From Burkholderia latens (GTDB taxonomy: Bacteria; Pseudomonadota; Gammaproteobacteria; Burkholderiales; Burkholderiaceae), in the NCBI RefSeq assembly GCF_001718795.1, contig NZ_CP013435.1, forward strand, positions 372,001 to 436,000: DNA of 64,000 nucleotides, given 5' to 3'. Every line of letters begins with the position of its first letter. Positions within the stretch are counted from its first letter, which is position 1. The notes beneath the pieces were generated by a model. The model ran no database searches. It had not been told where the DNA came from and saw only the letters and a program-made list of their open reading frames with translations. Positions 25,230 to 33,420 of the stretch are shown here, piece after piece. A program made the translations under genes and the position numbers.

Positions 25230-25458
25230 GCGGCAGAATCTGCCGGTGGACTACACCGAAGGCGCGGCGGCGTTTTCAACACCGCACCTTGGCGTTAGTT
25301 GCTCAAATTCCAGGATACGCGAAACGATTCGCCTGCGCAGGCGCCATTTTTGAATTTTATTTGCGTCACCACCGGCAAATTCCGCCGGTGGAGCTTGCGG
25401 CAGATTCTGCCGGTGGTCTCCAGCGGCAAATTCCGCCGCAGGCGAAATCTGCCGGTGG
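25230..25458. repeat. Palindromic repeat array, CGGCA(A/G)AxTC(C/T)GCCGGTGG
   Basis: Five related ~20-bp units at 25230-25249, 25371-25391, 25396-25416, 25422-25442 and 25440-25458, each with the palindromic core GGCAGATTCTGCC / GGCAAATTCCGCC and usually the tail GGTGG. The last three are about 25 bp apart and overlap. The region 25083-25517 holds no convincing gene; it also has a small hairpin CCAATC-TTT-GATTGG (25194-25208). It sits on the other side of the IS from the relaxase remnant, so it might be an oriT, origin or operator region. Role unknown. Confidence 0.65.
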
Positions 25459-25517
25459 GGCATGCGACGGGCTTGGTCCCTAGCAAATTGCCCGAATCGA
25501 ATCCAACCGCATCTAGG

Positions 25518-26600
25518 TTAAGCACCACCTTGGGGTCGTTGACTCAGAGGAGCACCGCCGAACTTGGTGATGAGTCCGTCGTCGACGTACTTTTGGAGTC
25601 TCATGATACGGCGCACATACGCCTGCAGAGCTTTTACAAGCGGCAGCGCAGTTTCATCAGAAATCAACTTCTCACGCTCTCCACCATGCCCGGTTCTATC
25701 AAGGATTTCTATTGCGAATTGCCGGAGCTGCTGAACAACGTCATCATAAAGGGAAAATTCGTTCTTGTTGAATTTTGCAGAGTCGAGGGTCCTCAATCCA
25801 TTATCATCGAGGAATTTCTCGCACTCTCTATATACCTTTCGCACAGACTCCAGATGGTCGTCATCATCGAGAGAATTCATCATTTTCTCAACATCAACAG
25901 CGACCTGAGGATCAACTTTCAAACCAATGTGACCCGGCGAAGCATATTGAATCGACTCGACCCGAACCCGGCTTACCGCGGGAATTGCCTCTTGCATTGA
26001 ATTTAGCAAATGAACAATGCTGTATCCACCACGGAAAGGCATATTTTTCAAGCCAGGTTGCACCCGCCCCGAAACATTCGGCGCATCAATATTTCGCATT
26101 GCGTGATTAAACGCGTAGACTTGCTTGTACAAACGAGTCACATCGGACCAATCTTCCAAATACCAATCACCACCAATATTCAGATAATAATTTTCCGATT
26201 TTTCCTCAGAAAGCCTTACGGCCTCATCGGTAGCAAATCTCGGATCGAAATATGAATCCTCCGACGGTATGTAATCGTCGAACAGATTTTCAAATTCAAC
26301 AAATCTAAGATTCCGGCGACCTCTGTCGCCTTGCTCAAATACGATAATACGCGCTGCGTCTTGAAGCACCTCTCGCAATGAGATTTCGCTCGCAAGAAAC
26401 TCCTTCAGAATAGAATCTGAAACCGTAAACAGCAAGTATCTGTCCGTCGAGTGTTCGCGCTCGACCCACAGACATAGCAAGAGTTTTCGACCATGTCGGT
26501 AAAGCGACAATATTGGAATTTCGTATTCCAACACGTCGCAATACCACTCAGCTTTGGCGTAAGAAAGAACGCCAGAGGTTGTTCCTTTGAGCGCTCTCAT
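25518..26600 (-). CDS. Cargo protein B of the island, unknown
   Basis: 360 residues from ATG 26600. This start is set by an ATGA overlap with the upstream gene's stop; a longer frame from 26636 would run through that gene. Residues about 10-115 are beta-rich (CDVLEYEIPILSLYRHGRKL, DRYLLFTVSDSILKEFLAS, LRFVEFENLFDDYIPSEDSY) and resemble the DUF6575 pattern from memory only. The rest is helical with acidic clusters. No catalytic motif is recognised. The base composition is visibly AT-richer than the flanks and codon use is not typical of the host, so the pair was probably acquired. A defence or stress role is plausible but not shown. Confidence 0.72.
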   Translation of the reverse strand: MRALKGTTSGVLSYAKAEWYCDVLEYEIPILSLYRHGRKLLLCLWVEREHSTDRYLLFTVSDSILKEFLASEISLREVLQDAARIIVFEQGDRGRRNLRFVEFENLFDDYIPSEDSYFDPRFATDEAVRLSEEKSENYYLNIGGDWYLEDWSDVTRLYKQVYAFNHAMRNIDAPNVSGRVQPGLKNMPFRGGYSIVHLLNSMQEAIPAVSRVRVESIQYASPGHIGLKVDPQVAVDVEKMMNSLDDDDHLESVRKVYRECEKFLDDNGLRTLDSAKFNKNEFSLYDDVVQQLRQFAIEILDRTGHGGEREKLISDETALPLVKALQAYVRRIMRLQKYVDDGLITKFGGAPLSQRPQGGA

Positions 26601-27058
26601 GGAAGATTCCCGATTATGCTGAATCGCTGATCCCAAGCGATACTCTGTTCTTGATGGAATTCAAGATGTCCCTTTCGATCAACGGGCGTAACAAGCCCCT
26701 CTCCGGGGTTCAGAGTGCCTCGGGCAACCGAGCTTCCCACAAGTGACGCGAAGTTCTTGGAGAACGTGACGATATGCTTCCACGCTGCCCGAGATTCTTG
26801 CTCAGTAACGTGAAATGAAAGCGAAAAGTAACCGCATTGCCCGTCACAATCGTTCTTGACCCTTCCGCGAGTCAGGATACTAGGGTCGGTCACAGCTTGC
26901 GGAACGAAACTCGCGCCCGTACATGGATCATGAGTCCACCGGTACACCGTCACTACCTTGGTCAAAGGCTGAGCATTCGCCGACGGGCAATCGCATGCCC
27001 CATTCAGCGCTGCGTCAATCTCGGTCTTGTACTTGTGCGTGAATGATTGCGTCACCAC
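26597..27058 (-). CDS. Cargo protein A of the island, unknown, cysteine-containing
   Basis: 153 residues. It carries five cysteines (C22, C24, C46, C71, C75), two as CDC and CDGQC pairs, so a metal or disulfide site is possible. The segment CGYFSLSFHVTEQESRAAWK is a strand-helix element. No family recognised. It is the first gene of a two-gene leftward operon; its stop overlaps the next start by 4 nt. Composition is AT-rich like its partner. The genes are likely to act together. Confidence 0.68.
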   Translation of the reverse strand: MVTQSFTHKYKTEIDAALNGACDCPSANAQPLTKVVTVYRWTHDPCTGASFVPQAVTDPSILTRGRVKNDCDGQCGYFSLSFHVTEQESRAAWKHIVTFSKNFASLVGSSVARGTLNPGEGLVTPVDRKGHLEFHQEQSIAWDQRFSIIGNLP

Positions 27059-27200
27059 AGCCCCGATTGCGTTGTTAATTCTCGTTAGCTGCGCACCATA
27101 TCATCCCCAACCTACTCTGACAATGCGCGAACCGTGGCGGGAAGTCACAGCGTAGCTCAAACACACCATTTCTCGACTTGGAGCTCAAATTCGGAGAGGT

Positions 27201-27221
27201 TTTTCCGTATGGATTCCGTAC
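27201..27221. promoter_or_regulatory. Arm-type integrase binding site (right)
   Basis: TTTTCCGTAT and ATTCCGTACG are spaced as at the left arm site (17549-17570). This gives a matched pair of candidate arm sites at both ends of the island. The rest of 27059-27278 shows no gene. Confidence 0.5.
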
Positions 27222-27277
27222 GCCCCACGCCAAGCCTTCGGAGCAGACGACCAAGCCTTTGATTTTATTTCGTTTTA

Positions 27278-27328
27278 TTGGCGCGCCCGGCTGGGATCGA
27301 ACCAGCAACCCCTGCCTTCGGAGGGCAG
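27278..27328. repeat. Attachment-site direct repeat, right copy (attR)
   Basis: Identical over 51 bp to 17395-17445. It coincides with the 3' half of the intact tRNA-Arg gene (27279-27354), so the tRNA is restored at this end after integration. The boundaries of the repeat are the first mismatches on each side. Confidence 0.95.
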
Positions 27329-27354
27329 TACTCTATCCATTGAGCTACGGGCGC
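27279..27354 (-). tRNA. tRNA-Arg (anticodon CCG)
   Basis: Read on the minus strand, the 76 nt fold as GCGCCCG acceptor, D arm, anticodon loop CUCCGAA (anticodon CCG at positions 34-36), variable loop, T arm with GGTTCGATCC and 3' CGGGCGC G CCA, the CCA being encoded. The 3' half is duplicated at 17395-17445. It is the attachment target of at least one and probably two integrative elements. Confidence 0.97.
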
Positions 27355-27606
27355 GTGTGACAGTGAAACGACCCCAATAAACCGGCCGCCCACCATTGGC
27401 AAGACGGCAAGGATACCCGGTTTCCCATGACGCGTCCACCTTGGCTGCAGAATCGTCGTCCGGCCCTCATTCGTGCGGGTAAACACGCGCCTTCGCGCCG
27501 CTCGCCGTGATGTAAACGTTCCGTCTATAATCGTCCGTGCTTCATTGGACTGCCATTTTGCCGTTGCACCGCGCTCACAATTCCTATTCACGGAGACGAG
27601 GCAAGC

Positions 27607-28497
27607 ATGAGCGAAGCACCCCACGAATCTCCCGTCAAAACTCCCGGGCAGCTGATTGCCGTTGTCATTGCATCATTCGCGATTCCGATTGCGCTGATCG
27701 TCCTGTTTGCCACCTATGCCAACCATGCATTCCGTTCCGGCGCAGGCACCGACGCGCTCTCCGACGCACAGGTCGCCGCGCGGATCGCGCCGATCGCACA
27801 GGTCGAGGTGAAGGACGCCAACGCGCCCCGCACGTACAAGACCGGCGAGGAAGTCTACAAGGCCGTGTGCGTGACCTGTCACGGCACGGGTGCGGCCGGC
27901 GCACCCAAGTTCGGCAACAAGGACGACTGGGCGCCGCGCATCGCGCAAGGCTTCGACACACTGCTGAAAACGGCGCTGTCCGGCAAGGGCGCGATGCCGC
28001 CGCGCGGCGGCACGAGCCCCGACGACGTCAGCGACTACGAGATCGCCCGCGCGATCGTCTACATGGCGAACAACGACGGTGCGAACTTCCCCGAACCCGC
28101 CGCACCGGCCGCCAACGCGGCGCAGGCAGCAAGCGGCGCGGCCGGTGCATCGGGCGCGGACGCGTCGAACGCGCAGGCCGCCGCCGCAATGGCCGCGATC
28201 GCCGCGATTCCGAAGACGGGCGAGAAACCCGCTGCCGCGCCAACGAGCGCCGACGCCGCATCGGCCGGCAAGGCGCTGTACACGCAGGTGTGCCAGGCGT
28301 GTCACGCAGCCGGCGTGCTGGGCGCGCCGAAGTTCGGCAGCAAGGAAGACTGGGCGCCGCGCCTGAAGGATTCGATGGACACCGTCTACAACTACGCGCT
28401 GCACGGCAAGGGCGCGATGCCGCCGAAAGGCGGGTCGAACGCGTCTGACGCCGACGTGAAGGCGGCTGTCGACTATATGGTCAACGCAGCGAAGTAA
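27607..28497 (+). CDS. Membrane-anchored dihaem cytochrome c (cytochrome c5 type)
   Basis: 296 residues. A membrane segment at about 14-39 anchors it, with the body in the periplasm. Two haem-c sites: CVTCH at 88-92 and CQACH at 229-233, each in a c5-like domain (GAPKFGNKDDWAPRI and GAPKFGSKEDWAPRL), so it is two tandem domains joined by an alanine-rich linker of about 60 residues. Each has the methionine-bearing GKGAMPPRGG / GKGAMPPKGG loop that gives the sixth ligand. It would carry electrons to an oxidase. A terminator follows immediately. Confidence 0.9.
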   Translation: MSEAPHESPVKTPGQLIAVVIASFAIPIALIVLFATYANHAFRSGAGTDALSDAQVAARIAPIAQVEVKDANAPRTYKTGEEVYKAVCVTCHGTGAAGAPKFGNKDDWAPRIAQGFDTLLKTALSGKGAMPPRGGTSPDDVSDYEIARAIVYMANNDGANFPEPAAPAANAAQAASGAAGASGADASNAQAAAAMAAIAAIPKTGEKPAAAPTSADAASAGKALYTQVCQACHAAGVLGAPKFGSKEDWAPRLKDSMDTVYNYALHGKGAMPPKGGSNASDADVKAAVDYMVNAAK

Positions 28498-28516
28498 CCG
28501 TCCCGCCGCGCTGCCG

Positions 28517-28555
28517 TAAAAAACCCCCGCAATGCATACGCATCGCGGGGGTTTT
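28517..28555. terminator. Bidirectional intrinsic terminator
   Basis: CCCCCGC at 28524-28530 pairs with GCGGGGG at 28545-28551 through a short inner stem, with TTTT after it on the plus strand and AAAAAA before it (T run on the minus strand). It can end both the cytochrome transcript and the leftward helicase transcript. Confidence 0.85.
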
Positions 28556-28608
28556 GTTTTGCCGAAACCCGAACTCGATCCGGCATGCCGGCCGAAGCCG
28601 CGCGCCGC

Positions 28609-30696
28609 CTACTTCTGCAGCAACGCCTTCAGGCTCGCGAGCCGGTCCTTCGGCGACATCGGCGCCTCTTCCGGCGTCGGCGGCGGCGCGTCGTCTAGGC
28701 CCATCTCGGGGATGAAGCGCGACGGCTCGCACACGACCGTCTCGCGCGCCCGCTTGCGCTTCTTGCACCAGTTCAGGTGCAAACTGCGCTGCGCGCGCGT
28801 GATCGCGACGTACATCAGCCGGCGCTCCTCCTCGATCCGCTCGTTGTCGATCGGGCCGTCGTCGTCGCTGCCGCCGCGGTGCGGCATGATGCCCTCCTCG
28901 ACGCCGACCAAAAACACGTGCGGATACTCGAGCCCCTTCGACGCATGGACGGTCGACAGCCGCACCGCGTCCGGATCCTCGTCCTTGCCTTCGAGCATCG
29001 ACATCAGCGCGACGGTCTGGATCAGGCCGAGCAGGTTCTTGCCGGTGTCCGCGAGCCCGTCCGCGTTGTGGAAGCCGTCAGCCTCGCCGTCGACGGCCTC
29101 CGTCTCCGGCTTGGTGCCCTTGCGCTTCAGCCATTCGAGGAATTCGAGCACGTTCTGCCACTTCGACTGCGCCTGCCGCTCGTCGAACGCGTCGTACAGG
29201 TACGCCTCGTAATGGATGGCCTCCATCATGTCGTCGAGCACGACGCTCGCGGGCTCCTTGTCTGCGCGGTCGGTCAGCCGCTGGATGAAGTCGCAGAACA
29301 TCCTGAGCGGCTCGATCTGCCGGGCGGACAGCCGCGCCTCGATCCCGCCCATGTACACGGCCTCGAACAGCGACACCTTCGCCTGGCCAGCGAACGAGCC
29401 GAGCGCCTCGAGCGTCGTGTTGCCGATCCCGCGGCGCGGCGTCGTAACGGCGCGGATGAACGCGGGATCGTCGTCGGCGTTCGCGATCAGGCGCAGGTAT
29501 GCGCACAGGTCCTTGATCTCGGCCTTGTCGAAAAACGACTGGCCGCCCGACAGCACGTACGGAATGCGCTCGCGCCGCAGCACCTGCTCGAAAATCCGCG
29601 CCTGGAAGTTGCCGCGATACAGGATCGCGTAGTCGCGAAACTGCGCGCGCCGCTCGAACTTGTGCGCGGACAGCCGGAACACGACCGATTCGGCCTCATG
29701 CTCCTCGTCGTTGCACGGCGTGACGGTGATCGAGTCGCCCATCCCGTGCTCGGACCACAGCTTCTTCTCGAACAGCTTCGGGTTGTTCGCGATCACGTTG
29801 TTCGCGGCGGTCAGGATCCGCACCGTCGACCGGTAGTTCTGCTCGAGCTTGATCACGTGCAGCTTCGGAAAATCCTTGCCGAGCTGCGCGAGGTTCTCGA
29901 GCGTCGCGCCGCGCCAGCCGTAGATCGCCTGGTCGTCGTCGCCCACCGCGGTGAACGCGGCGCGCGGGCCCGCGAGCAGCTTCAGCAGCTCGTACTGGCA
30001 CGCGTTGGTGTCCTGGTATTCGTCGATCAGCAGATAGCGCAGCTTGTTCTGCCAGCGGTCGCGCACCTGCTCGTTCTTCGCGAACAGCTCGGCAGGCAGC
30101 CGGATCAGGTCGTCGAAGTCGACCGCCTGGTACGCGTGCAGCGTCGCGACGTAGTTGCGATAGACGAGCGCAGCCTGGTGCTCGTCTTCGTTGGCGGCGA
30201 TCGTCATCGCCTCCTCGGGCATGATGAGGCCGTTCTTCCACAGCGAGATGGTGCTCTGGATCTTGCGGATCAGGCCCTTGTCGGTGGTGCCGATCTGCTC
30301 CTGGATCATCCCGAAGCAGTCGTCCGCATCCATGATCGAGAACTGCGGCTTCAGGCCCACGTGCTCGGCCTCCTGACGCAGAATCTGCACGCCGAGCGAG
30401 TGAAACGTGCACACGGTGAGCTGGTTGACGGGCACCTTGCGGCCTTCCTTGCCGGGCGTGGTGAGCGTCTTGCCTTCCAGCAGCTTCGACACGCGCTCGC
30501 GCATTTCGGCGGCGGCCTTGTTCGTGAACGTGACCGCCGCGATGTGGCGCGGCTCGAAGCCTTTCGCTTCGATCAGGTGCGCGATCTTCTGCGTGATCAC
30601 GCGGGTCTTGCCACTGCCCGCGCCGGCGAGCACGAGGCAGGGACCGTCGAGGTAGCGCACCGCTTCATTCTGAGCGGGGTTGAGGCCTGCGGACAT
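28609..30696 (-). CDS. ATP-dependent DNA helicase, Rep/UvrD family
   Basis: 695 residues from ATG 30696 (MSAGLNPAQNEAVRYLDGP); the longer frame to 30801 adds 35 unlikely residues. Walker A GAGSGKT at 25-31, Q-motif LNPAQNEAV at about 5-13, helicase motifs DEYQDTN, GDDDQAIYGWRGA, LEQNYRS, and STVHASKGLEYPHVFLVGVEEG then RRLMYVAITRAQ are all present, so it is a full SF1A enzyme. It acts in repair and replication restart. Rep and UvrD cannot be told apart with certainty; the overall pattern looks closest to Rep. It is flanked by a 616-bp upstream gap (30697-31312) where I see no gene. Confidence 0.93.
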   Translation of the reverse strand: MSAGLNPAQNEAVRYLDGPCLVLAGAGSGKTRVITQKIAHLIEAKGFEPRHIAAVTFTNKAAAEMRERVSKLLEGKTLTTPGKEGRKVPVNQLTVCTFHSLGVQILRQEAEHVGLKPQFSIMDADDCFGMIQEQIGTTDKGLIRKIQSTISLWKNGLIMPEEAMTIAANEDEHQAALVYRNYVATLHAYQAVDFDDLIRLPAELFAKNEQVRDRWQNKLRYLLIDEYQDTNACQYELLKLLAGPRAAFTAVGDDDQAIYGWRGATLENLAQLGKDFPKLHVIKLEQNYRSTVRILTAANNVIANNPKLFEKKLWSEHGMGDSITVTPCNDEEHEAESVVFRLSAHKFERRAQFRDYAILYRGNFQARIFEQVLRRERIPYVLSGGQSFFDKAEIKDLCAYLRLIANADDDPAFIRAVTTPRRGIGNTTLEALGSFAGQAKVSLFEAVYMGGIEARLSARQIEPLRMFCDFIQRLTDRADKEPASVVLDDMMEAIHYEAYLYDAFDERQAQSKWQNVLEFLEWLKRKGTKPETEAVDGEADGFHNADGLADTGKNLLGLIQTVALMSMLEGKDEDPDAVRLSTVHASKGLEYPHVFLVGVEEGIMPHRGGSDDDGPIDNERIEEERRLMYVAITRAQRSLHLNWCKKRKRARETVVCEPSRFIPEMGLDDAPPPTPEEAPMSPKDRLASLKALLQK

Positions 30697-31312
30697 GATG
30701 ACGGATGATGTTGCGGTTGACGGCGGAACGCCGGGAGGATGCCCCGCGCGACAGGCCTGGAACGCAGGCGGACACGCGGGGCAGGACGCGCATGTTAACA
30801 CGTCGGCGACGCGCTTTTCCGAAGCGCGCGCGAATGCGCCCGCGCGGCAGTGCCGGCGTTTCGCCCGGCGGCCGCTGCCGGTCGGCTTCTTGTCCCGACG
30901 GCCAATCCGGCCCCGCTTCCGGTTCGATCAGCCACAATGGCAGCACGTCGGCGCGCACCGCCAACCACGATCGGATCGGTTGCATCGGACACCGGCTTGC
31001 CACGGCCGCCCTCGGCCGGCTGCCGTTTCTTCACGCACGCGCCGCCACGCCTGCACTGCCGACGGCGTTCGGCCCGCGGCGTGTCGCCCCGGCCGGCGGG
31101 ATCACGGCCGGCACACGCCCCACGCGCTGGGCCGGGTGCGGTTGCGCCCGCACCGCGCCAAATGCCGCTCGCCGCGCGCACGTCGCCGGCCGGCGTCGCG
31201 CGTTTTGCCGAACGCGCCAGTGTATGCGACGGCGTCATGCCAAAATAGCCGGTCGTTCCCGCGCCTCTCACGGCGCACCGTCCTTTCGTTTCGTACGCAG
31301 CCAAGGATTGCC

Positions 31313-32365
31313 ATGTCGTCATTGCTCAGGATTGGTTTGATGGGTTTCGGTTTCGCCGGCGCGACGTTCCACGCGCCCGTGATCGCCACGAGCGGCCGCA
31401 CCGAGGTCGCCGCGATCGCGACGGGTCAGCCCGATCGCGCGCGCGCCGCGTATCCGGGCGCGCGCATCGTTCCCGATCTCGATGCGCTGCTCGCCCTCGA
31501 CGACATCGATTGCGTGGTGATCGCCACGCCGAACGACACGCACTTCACGCTCGCGCGGCGGGTGCTCGAAGCCGGCCGCCACGTCGTCGTCGACAAGCCC
31601 GTTACGCTCACCGCCGACGAGGCGCTCGCGCTCGCCCGGCTCGCGAACGCGCGCAGCCGCCTGTTCGCGCCATTTCACAATCGCCGCTGGGACGGCGACT
31701 TCCTCACCGTGCGCCGCATCGTCGAATCCGGCGAACTCGGCCGGGTGACCTGGTTCGCGTCGCACTTCGACCGCTTCCGCCCGACGCCGCGCACGCGCTG
31801 GCGCGAGGAACCCGCGCGCGGCGGCGGCCTGTTGCTCGATCTCGGCCCGCACCTGATCGACCAGGCGCTCGTGCTGTTCGGGCTGCCGCAGACGGTCAGC
31901 GCCACGGTGAAAACGCGCCGCGACAACGGCGCCGCGCCCGATCTGGTGCATCTGCTGCTCGGCTATCCGGACAAGGACGTCGCGCTGCACGCGAGCGCGC
32001 TGTCGGCGATCGAGCCGCCGCGCTTCACGCTCCACGGCACGTGCGGCAGCTATCAGAAGTTCGGGCTCGACACGCAGGAAGATCAGTTGAAAGCCGGCCT
32101 CACGCCGGACCACGTCGAGTTCGGCGGCGGCAACCCGCCCGGGGTGCTGCGCGTACTCGAGGGCGACCTCGAAGTCGAACGCCCGGTGCCGACGCTCGAC
32201 GGCCAGTACGCGGAGTTCTATCGCGCGCTCGCCGCGTCGGTCCACGACGGCGCACCGTTCCCGGTCGCGCCGCAGGACGCGGTCGACGTGATGACGATCA
32301 TCGAGCTCGCCGCGCAAAGCGAGCACGAAGGCCGCCGGGTACCGTTCGTGCGCCGCACGGTGTGA
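31313..32365 (+). CDS. Gfo/Idh/MocA family oxidoreductase
   Basis: 350 residues from ATG 31313 (MSSLLRIGLMGFGFAGATFH); the upstream in-frame codons to 30680 are shadow. N-terminal Rossmann fold with GLMGFGFAGATFHAPVI as nucleotide-binding loop, the DKPVTLTADEALAL segment containing the active-site lysine EKP-type motif, then FAPFHNRRWDGDFLTVRRI and GGLLLDLGPHLIDQALVLF as the C-terminal substrate half. The substrate is probably a sugar or polyol derivative, but nothing nearby identifies it. It has its own promoter region to the left. Confidence 0.9.
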   Translation: MSSLLRIGLMGFGFAGATFHAPVIATSGRTEVAAIATGQPDRARAAYPGARIVPDLDALLALDDIDCVVIATPNDTHFTLARRVLEAGRHVVVDKPVTLTADEALALARLANARSRLFAPFHNRRWDGDFLTVRRIVESGELGRVTWFASHFDRFRPTPRTRWREEPARGGGLLLDLGPHLIDQALVLFGLPQTVSATVKTRRDNGAAPDLVHLLLGYPDKDVALHASALSAIEPPRFTLHGTCGSYQKFGLDTQEDQLKAGLTPDHVEFGGGNPPGVLRVLEGDLEVERPVPTLDGQYAEFYRALAASVHDGAPFPVAPQDAVDVMTIIELAAQSEHEGRRVPFVRRTV

Positions 32366-32571
32366 CCGGCGCGCACGGCTGGCGCAGCCCGCACGATGTC
32401 GCCGCCGTCCGCAGCCGCGCGGCGGGCTTGCCGCGGCGGCCGCGCGTCGCGGTCGCCCCGCCCCCTTCCAAACATTCCGTTACAAACAGTGCGGGAACGA
32501 AAGTCAGCGGTCGTCGGGTCTGACGCGTTTCTCAAAAAGTCGATCCGACACCAAACCGTCAGGAGAATGTG

Positions 32572-32934
32572 ATGCAACGGTTGATTCGCGCAGCGGCATG
32601 CTGCGTCCTGGTTTCCTCGCTCGCGGCCTGTGTCGTGCAGCCGCAGCGGCCGGCCCGACAGGCGCCCCCGCCCCGGCCGAACCCTCAGGTCGTCGCCAAC
32701 GACCGTTTGCAGGAGGTCCAGGGGCGGATCGACAACCTGCACCGCCGCATCGACGCGCGCGTGAACGGCGGCTACTACCCGCCGCCGTACGGCGCGCAGC
32801 TGCACCACCGGCTCGACGTGATCCGCCAGGAAGCGAACGACATGTCCGCGCAGCACAACGGCGGCCTGTCCGGCGACGAACAGCGCGTGCTGAACCAGGA
32901 GCTCGACACGGCCGCGCGCGCGATCGGCGAGTAA
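32572..32934 (+). CDS. Small outer-membrane-type lipoprotein
   Basis: 120 residues from ATG 32572; the GTG at 32569 would put the start too close to AGGAG (32561-32565). Signal peptide with lipobox LAAC (residues about 17-20; cysteine after VSSLA). The mature part is proline-rich, then helical (NDRLQEVQGRIDNLHRRIDA) and (LHHRLDVIRQEANDMSAQHN). Likely an envelope protein of unknown role; the pattern is common in Burkholderia. Confidence 0.8.
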   Translation: MQRLIRAAACCVLVSSLAACVVQPQRPARQAPPPRPNPQVVANDRLQEVQGRIDNLHRRIDARVNGGYYPPPYGAQLHHRLDVIRQEANDMSAQHNGGLSGDEQRVLNQELDTAARAIGE

Positions 32935-33065
32935 TCCCGGCTCGGCCGGCGCCTTGAGAGCGGCGGCACCGCTTGCCGCCGCCTGCTGTCGCTTACCGCC
33001 GCTTGTCGCGAAGCGACATTCTTTTGCCCAAATTGACAATGCCGACCTGCTCGCGTACAGTCGCC

Positions 33066-33332
33066 CGCACGCGTCGGGAGAGCGCGTGACCGCGTCGCTT
33101 GTGCAACGCCGGTCGCGCCGCCGAAGGGGCACACCCGCAAACTCTCAGGCAAAAGGACCGACCGCGTCGGGGATTCCCGTCCGCGCATTGCGCGGGCCGC
33201 CTTCCCCGCACTCTGGAGAGCGGCAGTAGCCCGCTGCGCACAAGCAGCGCGGGCAGGCTGCCCACCGAAGGGGCGCGCGTTCGCCGGCTTGCAGCCGCAG
33301 CGCAATCTCTCAGGTATCGAGGACAGAGGGGC
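33066..33332 (+). ncRNA. Tandem glycine riboswitch upstream of gcvT
   Basis: Two glycine aptamers in series. Aptamer I (about 33070-33170): GGGAGAGC at 33075-33082, CCGAAGGGGCA at 33120-33131, then CTCTCAGGCAAAAGGAC. Aptamer II (about 33210-33332): CTCTGGAGAGCGGCA at 33211, CACCGAAGGGGCGC at 33262, CTCTCAGGTATCGAGGACAGAGG at the end. These are the conserved blocks of the glycine riboswitch, and a gcvTHP operon follows 88 bp later. Tandem aptamers are the common form. It should switch on the operon when glycine is high. Confidence 0.96.
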
Positions 33333-33420
33333 ATGTACCGGATCGCGTCGCAGGCCCAGGCCGCGACGGTCCGCACATGGCCGTTCTGACCCGCGCGCAA
33401 GCGCCTTGCCTGAGGCCTCG

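Larger units (their letters stand above)
17395..27328 (+). mobile_element. 9.9-kb integrative island in tRNA-Arg(CCG)
   Basis: Bounded by 51-bp identical repeats (17395-17445, 27278-27328), with a tyrosine integrase at the left edge. Similar arm-type repeats built on TTCCGTA occur inside both ends (17549-17570 and 27201-27221). Cargo is a PrtN-like activator, repeat arrays, a Mu gpP-like hub, a coiled-coil protein, a relaxase remnant, an IS21-family element and an AT-rich two-gene module. No capsid, terminase or lysis genes are seen, so it may be a satellite or a decayed element rather than a complete phage. Confidence 0.88.

Noticed and set aside
25097..25300. Small open frames after the IS (for example 25098-25298)
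   Set aside because: No family, no ribosome site, and they run through the palindromic repeats.
25230..25458. Palindromic array as a CRISPR
   Set aside because: The units are about 20 bp but partly overlap and lack uniform spacers; no cas genes nearby.
30697..31312. Possible gene upstream of the Gfo/Idh gene
   Set aside because: Several arginine/proline-rich frames exist on both strands, but none has a domain or a good start; treated as non-coding.
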